NCBI GenBank assembly: GCA_002431915.1
Contig: DJEP01000021.1
Span: 1-8,909 of the forward strand
DNA: 8,909 nucleotides
Reading direction: 5' to 3'
Source: Lachnospiraceae bacterium UBA5895
GTDB lineage: Bacteria > Bacillota > Clostridia > Lachnospirales > Lachnospiraceae
Both the position numbers and the translations under genes were made by a program. Numbering within the stretch: position 1 is the stretch's first letter; the number at the start of each line of letters is the position of its first letter. Positions 1-6,406 of the stretch are shown piece after piece. The notes below the pieces were generated by a model, which had not been told where the DNA came from, made no database searches, and was given only the letters and a program-made list of their open reading frames with translations.

Positions 1-1
1 T

Positions 2-358
2 AATCAGCAGACACTAAATAATGATTTTTCATTAATTAAAGGAAAGCTAATTGAAAGTTCTGATTTTGAAAATCTGGGTGATGAAGCAGCGTTGCTTAGA
101 ATTAGCGAAGAGTTTCCAAAGTACCGCAAAGTAAAAGTTAAGGACGGTTTTATGCAGATTTTTGAGCAACATTTAGGTGTGGTTGAATCTGTAGAAAATG
201 ATATATATAATGTACGTTATTGGGAAAAACTCATTCCTGCAAAATTAGCGGGTGATATTAACGAAATACCAAAGCTGGGAAATGATGTTAAGTTTAAATG
301 GAACCATAGGGGAGAGTCAGAAATCACAATGGTGTTTAAAAATCTATTAGAAGAATAA
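2..358 (+). CDS. 3' end of an unidentified protein (5' end outside window)
   Basis: The frame is open from base 2 to the TAA at 356-358, giving 118 residues with no ATG or convincing ribosome site, so this is the C-terminal part of a longer protein. A TTG at 92 could serve as a start but nothing resembling a ribosome site precedes it. I do not recognise the family. The last 60 or so residues alternate hydrophobic and polar positions (LGVVESVENDIYNVRYWEKL, then a VKFKWNHRGE stretch and a short ITMVF strand). This pattern suggests a small beta-rich, possibly OB- or SH3-like, C-terminal domain; that is inference. The DNA is visibly more AT-rich than the genes after base 560. It lies 22 bases upstream of the nucleotidase-like gene on the same strand, so the two may be co-transcribed. 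No function is proposed. Confidence 0.7.
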   Translation, partial: NQQTLNNDFSLIKGKLIESSDFENLGDEAALLRISEEFPKYRKVKVKDGFMQIFEQHLGVVESVENDIYNVRYWEKLIPAKLAGDINEIPKLGNDVKFKWNHRGESEITMVFKNLLEE

Positions 359-380
359 AGTTGTCAGGAGAAGAGAAACA

Positions 381-989
381 ATGAAAATTTACATAGATTT
401 CGACGATGTACTATGTGAAACCGCAGAATATTTTACGAAAATAGCAAAAGAAATGTTCGGCATTGATGTTCCTTATAGACAGGTTCAGTTTTTCAATTTG
501 CAGAAATCATTTGATTTAAATGACGAGCAGTATGAAGCCCTGATGAAAGCGGGGCATTTGCCGGAAAACCTGTTGAAGTATGAGGAGACTCCGGGGGCTT
601 CCGAGGTAATTAATAAGTGGGTGGATCAGGGACACGAGGTTTTTATCATTACCGGAAGACCATTCAATTCTTACGAACCATCGAGGCAATGGCTTGACGA
701 ACATCACCTGGAAAGAATCCCCTTGTTTTGTGTAGACAAATACGGACGCGAAACAGCAAAACAGAATTACAGATATAATATGACATTAAAGGAACTTTAC
801 AGCATGACTTTTGATTTTGCGGTAGAGGATTCCCCGGCGGCGTTTGAGCATGTCCTGCATTTCGATAACTGCAGGGTGGCTGTGTTCGACCGCCCCTGGA
901 ACAGCCAGGCAGAGCTTCCCAATGGCAGATTTGTAAGATGCATCAACTGGCGGGAGATTGACCGGGCATTTGAAAAGATCGTAAAATAG
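381..989 (+). CDS. HAD-superfamily 5'(3')-deoxyribonucleotidase-like phosphatase
   Basis: This 202-residue cytoplasmic protein fits the NT5C-type HAD phosphohydrolases, which remove phosphate from nucleoside monophosphates. HAD motif I is DFDDV at residues 6-10, with D6 as predicted nucleophile and D8 as general acid/base. Motif II is IITGRP at 89-94 (T91). Motif IV is VEDSP at 148-152 (E149, D150 for magnesium). The late FDRPWN stretch at 169-174 is also typical of the bacterial members. A cap of about 60 residues lies between motifs I and II. The ATG at 381 has AGGAG at 366-370. The next gene starts 18 bases after the stop. The first third of the gene is AT-rich and the remainder GC-richer, so composition shifts inside the gene. 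The fold and phosphatase class are well supported; the substrate (dNMP or another small phosphate ester) is not known. Confidence 0.82.
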   Translation: MKIYIDFDDVLCETAEYFTKIAKEMFGIDVPYRQVQFFNLQKSFDLNDEQYEALMKAGHLPENLLKYEETPGASEVINKWVDQGHEVFIITGRPFNSYEPSRQWLDEHHLERIPLFCVDKYGRETAKQNYRYNMTLKELYSMTFDFAVEDSPAAFEHVLHFDNCRVAVFDRPWNSQAELPNGRFVRCINWREIDRAFEKIVK

Positions 990-1007
990 TAATTTGTGGG
1001 GGCAGTT

Positions 1008-2285
1008 ATGAAGATCAGGACAAGGGAGAAAAGCTATGAAGAAGTAATGGCACTGCCGAAGGAAAAGCACCGGAATCCGATGCGTCAGACGGGCGCAATC
1101 CGTCTGCTTTTAAAAGCGGTTTCTTCTTTTGATCTGCGGGCCGTCGATTTTTCCTGTGAAAAAAAGGGGATGGAAAAGCTGGAAGAGAAGGAACCGTGTC
1201 TGGTTCTGATGAACCATTCCAGCTTTTTGGATTTGAAAATTGCGGTGACACTGCTTTCCGACAGAGAGTATCATATTGTCTGTACACAGGATGGTTTTGT
1301 GGGAAAACGACTGCTGATGCGGCTTTTAGGCTGCATCCCTGCGAAAAAATTTATCAATGATATTACCCTCATCAAGGACATGCGGTATGCGGTTCAGAAA
1401 CTGCATGCCTCTATTTTAATGTACCCTGAGGCAAGTTACAGCTTTGACGGGACGGAGACTCCGCTTCCCGACAGCCTTGGAAAATGTATGAAACTGTTAA
1501 AAGTTCCGGTGGTCATGATCAGGACCAACGGGGCTTTTTTGCGCGATCCCCTGTATAACGGATTGCAGCTTCGGAAGATAAAGGTATCCGCGAAGATGGA
1601 ATACCTGATTTCTCCGAAGGAAATTGCGGAGAAATCTGCGACAGAGATCAATGAAATACTACAGAAAGTCTTTTCGTTTGATTATTTCAGAGAGCAGCAG
1701 GAGAAGGGAATTCTCGTGAAGGAACCCTTTCGGGCGGACGGATTGCAGAGAGCATTGTACCGCTGTCCCAACTGCCGGGCAGAAGGGAAGACCGAGGGGA
1801 AAGGAACGAAAATTATCTGCCATGCATGCGGCACCGGTTATGAATTGACGGAGACCGGATATCTGAAAGCGGACCGGGGAGAAACGCCGTTTTCCCATAT
1901 CCCGGACTGGTACCGTTGGGAAAGAGAGTGCGTGCGAAAAGAGCTGGAGGAGGGCAGTTACCGGCTGGATATTCCGGTAGATATTTATATGCTCATGGAT
2001 ACCAAATGCGTGTATAAAGTCGGCGAAGGGCGGTTGATACATACGGACGACGGATTTGAACTGACCGGCTGCGACGGGAAACTGCAATACAGACAGCTGC
2101 CGCAGGCATCCTACAGCCTCTATTCTGATTTTTACTGGTATGAGATCGGAGACATGATCAGTATCGGGGATGCGCAGGTACAGTATTACTGCTTCCCGAA
2201 GCAAGGGGAAAATGTTGTGGCTAAGACAAGGCTTGCGACAGAAGAATTATATAAGATGAAAAAAGAAAAGCGGAGCAGAGAGTGA
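1008..2285 (+). CDS. PlsC-like acyltransferase with C-terminal zinc ribbon
   Basis: This 425-residue protein has an N-terminal lysophospholipid/glycerophosphate acyltransferase domain (about residues 45-220) followed by a zinc-ribbon region and a C-terminal extension. The HX4D catalytic motif is NHSSFLD with H70 and D75. A YPEASYSFDG block at 139-148 matches the substrate-binding motif (FPEGxxS type) of the family. C253, C256, C271 and C274 (CPNC and CHAC) form a probable zinc ribbon. The last 150 residues, rich in Y and W, match nothing I recognise. PlsC enzymes transfer acyl chains from acyl-ACP or acyl-CoA to lysophosphatidic acid at the membrane face, but this divergent member may act on another acceptor. 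I chose the ATG at 1008 with GGGGG at 998-1002 over an in-frame GTG at 996, which has no upstream ribosome site. It lies 18 bases after the phosphatase gene and its stop overlaps the ribosome site of the lipoprotein gene. Confidence 0.8.
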   Translation: MKIRTREKSYEEVMALPKEKHRNPMRQTGAIRLLLKAVSSFDLRAVDFSCEKKGMEKLEEKEPCLVLMNHSSFLDLKIAVTLLSDREYHIVCTQDGFVGKRLLMRLLGCIPAKKFINDITLIKDMRYAVQKLHASILMYPEASYSFDGTETPLPDSLGKCMKLLKVPVVMIRTNGAFLRDPLYNGLQLRKIKVSAKMEYLISPKEIAEKSATEINEILQKVFSFDYFREQQEKGILVKEPFRADGLQRALYRCPNCRAEGKTEGKGTKIICHACGTGYELTETGYLKADRGETPFSHIPDWYRWERECVRKELEEGSYRLDIPVDIYMLMDTKCVYKVGEGRLIHTDDGFELTGCDGKLQYRQLPQASYSLYSDFYWYEIGDMISIGDAQVQYYCFPKQGENVVAKTRLATEELYKMKKEKRSRE

Positions 2286-2295
2286 GGGATAGTCT

Positions 2296-2937
2296 ATGAG
2301 AAAATTAATTCAAAAACGTCTGATTGTCATGTTGGTGGCATTATCCTGTGTCTGTTGTCTTACCGGCTGCCGGGAGGACTGCGAGGAAGAGGCTGCTGCG
2401 AAGCCGGTTATTTATCTTTACCCGGAGAGCGAGACCGATATTACGGTGAGACTGGATTATGCGGGAAAACTGACCTGCACCTATCCGGCATATAACGATG
2501 GCTGGAAAGTCTCGGCGGATCCTGACGGTACACTGACAGATGCAGACGGGCAGATCTACAATTACCTTTATTGGGAAGGTGTGAATCGTGTGGATTATGA
2601 TTTCTCGGAAGGCTTTTGTGTGGCAGGAAGAGACACGGCGGTCTTTTTGGAGAATGCTTTGAGCCGTCTGGGACTTACCAGACGGGAAGCAAATGAGTTC
2701 ATCGTCTACTGGCTGCCATTGATGCAGGACAATCCGTACAACCTCATTTCTTTCCAGACAGACACCTACACAGAAGAGGCACAGCTTTCCATTGACCCGG
2801 CACCCGATACGTTCTTACGGGTATTCATGGCATGGAAGCCATTACAGAGTGCAGTAAACATACCCGTGCAGGACCTTACCGCCACAGAACGCATCGGCTT
2901 TACCGTAGTGGAGTGGGGCGGCTGTCAGGTGAAATAG
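2296..2937 (+). CDS. predicted lipoprotein of unknown function
   Basis: This 213-residue protein begins with a lipoprotein signal peptide: basic MRKLIQKR, a hydrophobic core, then the lipobox LTGC with C25 as the predicted lipidated cysteine. The product should be anchored to the outer face of the membrane. The mature part starts with an acidic linker (EDCEEEAAA) and then a KPVIYLYPES segment at 36-45. That is followed by beta-rich sequence with short motifs such as DGW, PDGTL and YNYLYWEG (residues 68-95). I have a general impression that KPVIYLYP-type domains recur in clostridial surface proteins, but I cannot name the family or its function. The ATG at 2296 has GAGGGA at 2284-2289, overlapping the stop of the acyltransferase gene, so translation is probably coupled. 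No catalytic residues can be assigned. Confidence 0.8.
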   Translation: MRKLIQKRLIVMLVALSCVCCLTGCREDCEEEAAAKPVIYLYPESETDITVRLDYAGKLTCTYPAYNDGWKVSADPDGTLTDADGQIYNYLYWEGVNRVDYDFSEGFCVAGRDTAVFLENALSRLGLTRREANEFIVYWLPLMQDNPYNLISFQTDTYTEEAQLSIDPAPDTFLRVFMAWKPLQSAVNIPVQDLTATERIGFTVVEWGGCQVK

Positions 2938-2958
2938 AGCAAAGGAAGGGAGAAGCTT

Positions 2959-3666
2959 ATGAGCGAGCCGATGCAGTTAAGTGATATGAATGAATTTTGC
3001 GGGAACATACAGACTTGGCTGAATGACCGCTACGGAGCCGCGCAGGGGGCAGAGATCTGGGAGAAGACCAGCACACAATATAATAAATATCTGGAAGAGA
3101 TTCCGGATTACGGTGGGAAAAAGGCAAGTCATGCACTTGCCACTTATGGAGCACTGGTGATCTTTTCCTTGTATCCGCTTCTGCCGGATCAGCCGCCCAT
3201 AGAGGAGATTCAGGAATTTGTGACTAATCTGTTTATGGGCAGTTTTGTAAAATTAGGAAAGATCTTTGATCTGAACCGAAACTTTGATATGTGGCTGATC
3301 AATACGATTTTTCAGAAAACCGCCAAAAAGGATGTCACCGCCTATGCACAGTATCCGGCAGGCTTCTGTAATGTACCGGAAGCCTATGATAAGGAGCATC
3401 ATGCGGCGAGGTATCATTTTACCCAGTGCCCGAATGCGGAGTTCGCGAAGCAGCATAACCTGTTACATATCCTTCCCCTATTCTGCAATTCCGATTACTG
3501 GGCAATGGAGCAGCTGCATGGAACGCTGATCCGTTGTGTCATCTGTGGCAACTCCGACCTATGTGATTACTGTGTGATAGGATCGGAAAATCCCATGGCA
3601 AAAGAATACGAGATCGTGAAGGACGAAGCCGGATATCTGGTAAGCCGGAAGAAGGAGCGTCCGTAA
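2959..3666 (+). CDS. L-2-amino-thiazoline-4-carboxylic acid hydrolase family protein (copy 1)
   Basis: This 235-residue protein belongs to the ATC-hydrolase family. The name comes from the Pseudomonas pathway that opens 2-aminothiazoline-4-carboxylate on the way to cysteine. The conserved core is FTQCPNAEFAK (C157, E161), then FCNSDY (C176, N177, D179), an E184...H187 pair and R192. A cysteine cluster follows at C193, C196, C202 and C205 (CVIC, CDYC). The N-terminal half is helical with no signal peptide, so it should be cytoplasmic. The tail contains DEAGY (222-226), also found near the end of the second copy at 5082-5792. GGGAG at 2948-2952 precedes the ATG at 2959; codon 5 is another Met. 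The esterase gene starts 11 bases downstream. Family membership is clear from the shared core; the true substrate in clostridia is not established, and cysteine release from a thiazoline is only a hypothesis. Confidence 0.82.
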   Translation: MSEPMQLSDMNEFCGNIQTWLNDRYGAAQGAEIWEKTSTQYNKYLEEIPDYGGKKASHALATYGALVIFSLYPLLPDQPPIEEIQEFVTNLFMGSFVKLGKIFDLNRNFDMWLINTIFQKTAKKDVTAYAQYPAGFCNVPEAYDKEHHAARYHFTQCPNAEFAKQHNLLHILPLFCNSDYWAMEQLHGTLIRCVICGNSDLCDYCVIGSENPMAKEYEIVKDEAGYLVSRKKERP

Positions 3667-3677
3667 AAGAGGTTGAT

Positions 3678-4310
3678 ATGACGATATATAAGTACGGGAA
3701 TCCGGAGGCTCCCATTGTTTTGATCCAGCCCGTGGGAGATCATGATCTGCCGGAGATCGAGGATGAAGTGACACAGATCCGGAATCTGACAGAACTGGAC
3801 TTTCAGCTGATTGCGGTAAAAGTGGATGACTGGAATCTCGATCTGTCTCCGTGGAAAGCACCGGCGGTATTCGGAAATGAGGACTTTGGTGAGGGAGCGG
3901 CTACATTATTGGAAGAAATTCTGCAGTTGTGCCCGGAGAAAAATAAAACGTATTATCTCGGCGGATATTCTCTTGCCGGGCTGTTTTCCCTGTGGGCATC
4001 TTATCAGACGGACCGGTTTGCAGGCATAGCAGCGGCATCGCCTTCGGTGTGGTTCCCCGGTTTTCTGTCCTACATGAAGGAGCATGAGAATAAGAGCCGG
4101 GCAGCTTACTTAAGTCTTGGGGACAAAGAGGAAAAGACGAGGAATCTTGTCATGGCAACTGTCGGTGACTGTATCCGGGAGGCACGCACATGGCTGCAAC
4201 AGTGCGGGATCCCCAGTACGCTGGAATGGAATCCCGGGAATCATTTCCGGGATCCGGGGCTGCGGACGGCGAAGGCCTTTGCCTGGGTGATGAAGAATTC
4301 TCAGGCATGA
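3678..4310 (+). CDS. alpha/beta-hydrolase fold esterase-like protein
   Basis: This 210-residue soluble protein has the outline of a small alpha/beta hydrolase. The nucleophile elbow is LGGYSLAGLF, with S98 as predicted nucleophile. It is GxSxA rather than the usual GxSxG, followed at once by G101. A strand with SPSVWFP (121-127) is typical of putative esterases of the esterase-D/enterochelin-esterase type. D149 in LSLGDKEE and H189 in NPGNHF are the best candidates to complete the triad. No signal peptide is visible, so it probably acts in the cytoplasm on an ester, thioester or amide. AAAGAGG at 3666-3672 lies 5 bases before the ATG, and the gap to the ATC-hydrolase gene is 11 bases, so the two are probably co-transcribed. 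Substrate unknown. Confidence 0.78.
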   Translation: MTIYKYGNPEAPIVLIQPVGDHDLPEIEDEVTQIRNLTELDFQLIAVKVDDWNLDLSPWKAPAVFGNEDFGEGAATLLEEILQLCPEKNKTYYLGGYSLAGLFSLWASYQTDRFAGIAAASPSVWFPGFLSYMKEHENKSRAAYLSLGDKEEKTRNLVMATVGDCIREARTWLQQCGIPSTLEWNPGNHFRDPGLRTAKAFAWVMKNSQA

Positions 4311-4341
4311 CAAAGGAAACTCTTATACTATTTATATCAAT

Positions 4342-4455
4342 GTGAAACATCCCGGAGTGTATGTTTTAAAGAGAAAAATCAGATTCACCACGGTAATAGT
4401 GTTTGCCATGGCGCTGCTGTTTTTGGCGGTAGCGGTTCGGTGGCTGTGGCCTTGA
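4342..4455 (+). CDS. possible 37-residue single-pass membrane peptide
   Basis: A GTG-initiated reading frame fills most of the gap between the esterase and nitroreductase genes. It encodes a basic N-terminus (KHPGVYVLKRKIRF) followed by a hydrophobic stretch of about 18 residues (TVIVFAMALLFLAVAV) and a short RWLWP tail. That is the layout of a small single-pass membrane protein. It ends 14 bases before the nitroreductase ATG, which fits an operon. Against it: the nearest purine-rich site, AAAGGAA at 4312-4318, is about 23 bases upstream of the GTG, and no ATG is available. It might also be the leftover N-terminus of a longer anchored protein, since basic-plus-hydrophobic leaders of this type open many cell-wall hydrolases. 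Moderate to low confidence. Confidence 0.35.
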   Translation: MKHPGVYVLKRKIRFTTVIVFAMALLFLAVAVRWLWP

Positions 4456-4469
4456 AGAGAGGAAAACCA

Positions 4470-5051
4470 ATGATAGAAGAACGAAGAAGTATACGGAAAT
4501 TCAGCAGTGAATCGGTGAGCAGAGAACAGATAGAGACCATTGTAAGGGCAGCCGCCCTTGCCCCTTCTGCCAAAAACCGGCAGCCATGGAAGTATATTGT
4601 ATACACGGGTGGAGAAAAAGACAGGCTGCTGGATGTGATGGAGAAGGCTTTGGAGAAGGAACAGGCAGAGCATAAGCTGCTCCCGCAGTCAGCCTATGGC
4701 CTCCCCGATGCTTTTCACACGCTGCGGATTATGAGGGAAGCGCCGGTCACAATCATTGTGATGAACACCAACGGGCAGTCTCCGTATGAAGCAATCGCGA
4801 CAGACCGCCGTGTGGCAGAGATCTGTGACTCTCTGTCCATTGGTGCATCTATAGAGAATATGCTTTTGAAAGCAACGGAACTGGATCTGGGGACATTGTG
4901 GATCGCCAATACCTGTTTTGCCTATGACGATCTGGTGGAAGCGATTGGAGAACCTGGTCAGTTGATCGGCGCCGTAGCAGTGGGCCATGCGGCGGAGCAC
5001 CCGCAGCCCAGACCGAGGAAACCATTGGAGGAAATATTGGAATATCGATAA
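4470..5051 (+). CDS. nitroreductase-family FMN oxidoreductase
   Basis: This 193-residue protein is a compact nitroreductase-fold flavoenzyme, normally a homodimer that uses NAD(P)H to reduce nitro groups, quinones or enones. The N-terminal ERRSIRKF block (residues 4-11; R5, R6, S7, R9) is the standard FMN phosphate-binding motif. APSAKNRQPW at about residues 32-41 is the second hallmark, contacting the flavin. The later LDLGTLWIANT and LIGAVAVGHA stretches match the usual glycine-rich end of the fold. I chose the ATG at 4470, preceded by AGAGGAAA at 4458-4465, over the in-frame GTG at 4440, because the motif starts immediately after it and the upstream codons look unrelated. It is followed 30 bases later by the second ATC-hydrolase gene. 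Family assignment is firm; the substrate is unknown. Confidence 0.88.
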   Translation: MIEERRSIRKFSSESVSREQIETIVRAAALAPSAKNRQPWKYIVYTGGEKDRLLDVMEKALEKEQAEHKLLPQSAYGLPDAFHTLRIMREAPVTIIVMNTNGQSPYEAIATDRRVAEICDSLSIGASIENMLLKATELDLGTLWIANTCFAYDDLVEAIGEPGQLIGAVAVGHAAEHPQPRPRKPLEEILEYR

Positions 5052-5081
5052 GGATGCCGGCGGATTACATAGGAGGAAGCT

Positions 5082-5792
5082 ATGAAAGACAGTGAACTGC
5101 AATTTGACCGTAAATGTCATGTGATCTATTCCAAACCCTGCAAAAAGCAGATCCGGGAGAAAATAGCGCTGCATTATCCACCGGAACAGCGGGAGGCTGT
5201 CTGGGAGAAGGTACAACTGCAATATGTGGAATTTCTCTCTGACTGGCGCACAGATCTGGGAGGAAAGAAGAATTTCCATAACGGCGCCGGAGGCAACTAT
5301 GACTGTGCGGCACTGATGGCATATTATGTGGTCTGCAAGGAAGTCACAAGCCTTGCGGAAATTGAAGAGATGGAGGGAGAATTGTTCCTTCCAGCCTTTC
5401 GGATGCTGAACAGGCTGAAGGTCGTGGACTGCAACAAGCCCTTTTTCAAAAAAATGATGCAGCGCTCCTTTCAGAATGCGAAGAAGCAATGTGACAAATG
5501 GGGCGATTTCCACATGAATGTGGCACCCTATGACAAAGATGGGCCGATCTATTACGAATTTACGGAATGTCCGGTGGCGGAATTTGCGAAGAAATACGGA
5601 CTGCTGGAAGTGATGCCAGCCCTGTGTAATCCGGACTTTGCGGCCATGGAGCTGATCCACGCGAAGCTGGTTCGTAAGACCACCTGCTCCAACGGCTGCA
5701 AATGTGACTACACCGTCTGCGGCGACAGAGACCCTTATGTGAAAGAACACCCGGAATACGTGGACGAGGCCGGATACCGGAGAAACCGGTAG
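5082..5792 (+). CDS. L-2-amino-thiazoline-4-carboxylic acid hydrolase family protein (copy 2)
   Basis: This is a 236-residue paralogue of the product at 2959-3666. The shared core is FTECPVAEFAK (C163, E167), LCNPDF (C182, N183, D185), E190 and H193, and R198, with a C-terminal cysteine cluster C202, C206, C208 and C213. It also ends in DEAGY (228-232). The N-terminal halves of the two copies are clearly different apart from a WEK...QY...YLE/FLS region and a GGKK segment, so the duplication is old or the genes were acquired separately. It carries a GGKKNFHNGAGG loop (60-71) that copy 1 lacks. The ribosome site AGGAGG at 5071-5076 is the strongest in this run. No terminator is clear after the stop. 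As for copy 1, hydrolysis of a cyclic thio-amidine or similar C-N bond is a family-based guess. Confidence 0.84.
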   Translation: MKDSELQFDRKCHVIYSKPCKKQIREKIALHYPPEQREAVWEKVQLQYVEFLSDWRTDLGGKKNFHNGAGGNYDCAALMAYYVVCKEVTSLAEIEEMEGELFLPAFRMLNRLKVVDCNKPFFKKMMQRSFQNAKKQCDKWGDFHMNVAPYDKDGPIYYEFTECPVAEFAKKYGLLEVMPALCNPDFAAMELIHAKLVRKTTCSNGCKCDYTVCGDRDPYVKEHPEYVDEAGYRRNR

Positions 5793-5865
5793 AAAATCTG
5801 TGGTTTGCGGAAATGTTAAGTTTCTTTGCGTAAATTCCCGGCAATGTTGATAGCACTGCATGGCG

Positions 5866-5880
5866 ATAGCATGCTATACT
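5866..5880 (+). promoter_or_regulatory. extended -10 promoter overlapped by a 12-base palindrome
   Basis: TGCTATACT at 5872-5880 is an extended -10 element (TG, one base, TATACT). Its start falls inside a perfect palindrome, ATAGCATGCTAT, at 5866-5877. The promoter would drive the XRE gene that starts at 5904, and a repressor bound to the palindrome would block it, so autoregulation is the natural guess. A TTGATA at 5847-5852 is 22 bases from the -10, too far for a normal -35. Seen: palindrome and -10. Inferred: operator role. Confidence 0.5.
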
Positions 5881-5903
5881 TCATGCGAAAGGAGAGGTAA
5901 CGG

Positions 5904-6323
5904 ATGCAGTTGGGAAACAATATTCAGACCTTAAGAAAAAGGAAGGGGATTTCGCAGGAGAAGCTGGCAGAAAAGATCAATGTTACAAGACAGACTATAT
6001 CGAACTGGGAATTAGGAGAAACAGCTCCGAACCCGGAGCAATTAATCCTCTTATCGAAGGAATTTGACACAAGCATTGATGAACTGGTAGGAAACGACGC
6101 GATGCCGTCCAACAGTTCCAGTGAGGACAAGAGTATAAAAAATATCTATATCGGACTGGTCGTTTTATGCGGTGTCGCGGCATGCGTATGGGCATTTGCG
6201 GCAAACAGATTCCGATACGAGGAAATACTGGGAATCACGATGGCCGGAATGGTGATAGGAGGATGCCTCGGTAGAGTTATACATGGGATTCTAATGTATT
6301 TGAAAAATGATAAAAAGAAATAG
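5904..6323 (+). CDS. XRE-family HTH regulator with two C-terminal membrane helices
   Basis: Residues 1-62 form a Cro/CI-type DNA-binding domain. The helix-turn-helix spans about 17-38 (SQEKLAEKINVTRQTISNWE), followed by the common PNPEQLILLSKEFDTSIDEL segment. After a polar linker (about 63-78) come two hydrophobic helices, at about 80-99 and 108-132, with a short NRFRYEE turn between and a basic KNDKKK end. The 139-residue product is therefore a predicted membrane-tethered transcription factor, a known layout in Firmicutes in which the membrane part may sense a signal or bind a partner. The ATG at 5904 follows AAAGGAGAGG (5888-5897). The gene has its own promoter and terminator, so it appears to be monocistronic. 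Likely targets are its own promoter and possibly the upstream run; the latter is not shown. Confidence 0.85.
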   Translation: MQLGNNIQTLRKRKGISQEKLAEKINVTRQTISNWELGETAPNPEQLILLSKEFDTSIDELVGNDAMPSNSSSEDKSIKNIYIGLVVLCGVAACVWAFAANRFRYEEILGITMAGMVIGGCLGRVIHGILMYLKNDKKK

Positions 6324-6353
6324 AAAGTTAGTGAAATAAATATATGTATTTCC

Positions 6354-6406
6354 AAGGAAAGGGCACAGCAACGATAAAGTCGTCGGCTATGCCCTTCCTT
6401 TGTTTT
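6354..6406 (+). terminator. intrinsic terminator of the XRE gene
   Basis: A long hairpin starts 30 bases after the XRE stop. AAGG at 6354-6357 pairs with CCTT at 6397-6400, GGGCA at 6361-6365 with TGCCC at 6390-6394, AGC with GCT, and ACGA at 6371-6374 with TCGT at 6380-6383. One bulge and one C/A mismatch interrupt the stem. A T-rich tail (TTTGTTTT, 6399-6406) follows directly. The stem carries the same GGGCACAG left arm as the downstream repeats, so it may be a diverged unit of that array. Confidence 0.8.

Noticed and set aside
996..1007. GTG at 996 as start of the acyltransferase
   Set aside because: It would add four residues with no upstream ribosome site; the GGGGG run itself lies between this GTG and the better ATG at 1008.
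4440..4469. GTG at 4440 as start of the nitroreductase
   Set aside because: The ATG at 4470 has a good ribosome site and places the FMN motif at the normal N-terminal position; the extra ten residues overlap the small membrane-peptide frame.
5775..5795. ACCGG/CCGGT hairpin at the stop of the second ATC-hydrolase gene as a terminator
   Set aside because: The stem is only five base pairs, overlaps the stop codon and has no T-run after it.
4689..5861. 390-residue open frame on the minus strand
   Set aside because: It lies fully antisense to the nitroreductase and second ATC-hydrolase genes, has no recognisable domain, and its composition (many F, H, R, Q) is typical of an antisense shadow.
5847..5880. 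TTGATA/TATACT as a standard sigma-A promoter
   Set aside because: The spacer is 22 bases, too long; only the extended -10 element is supported.
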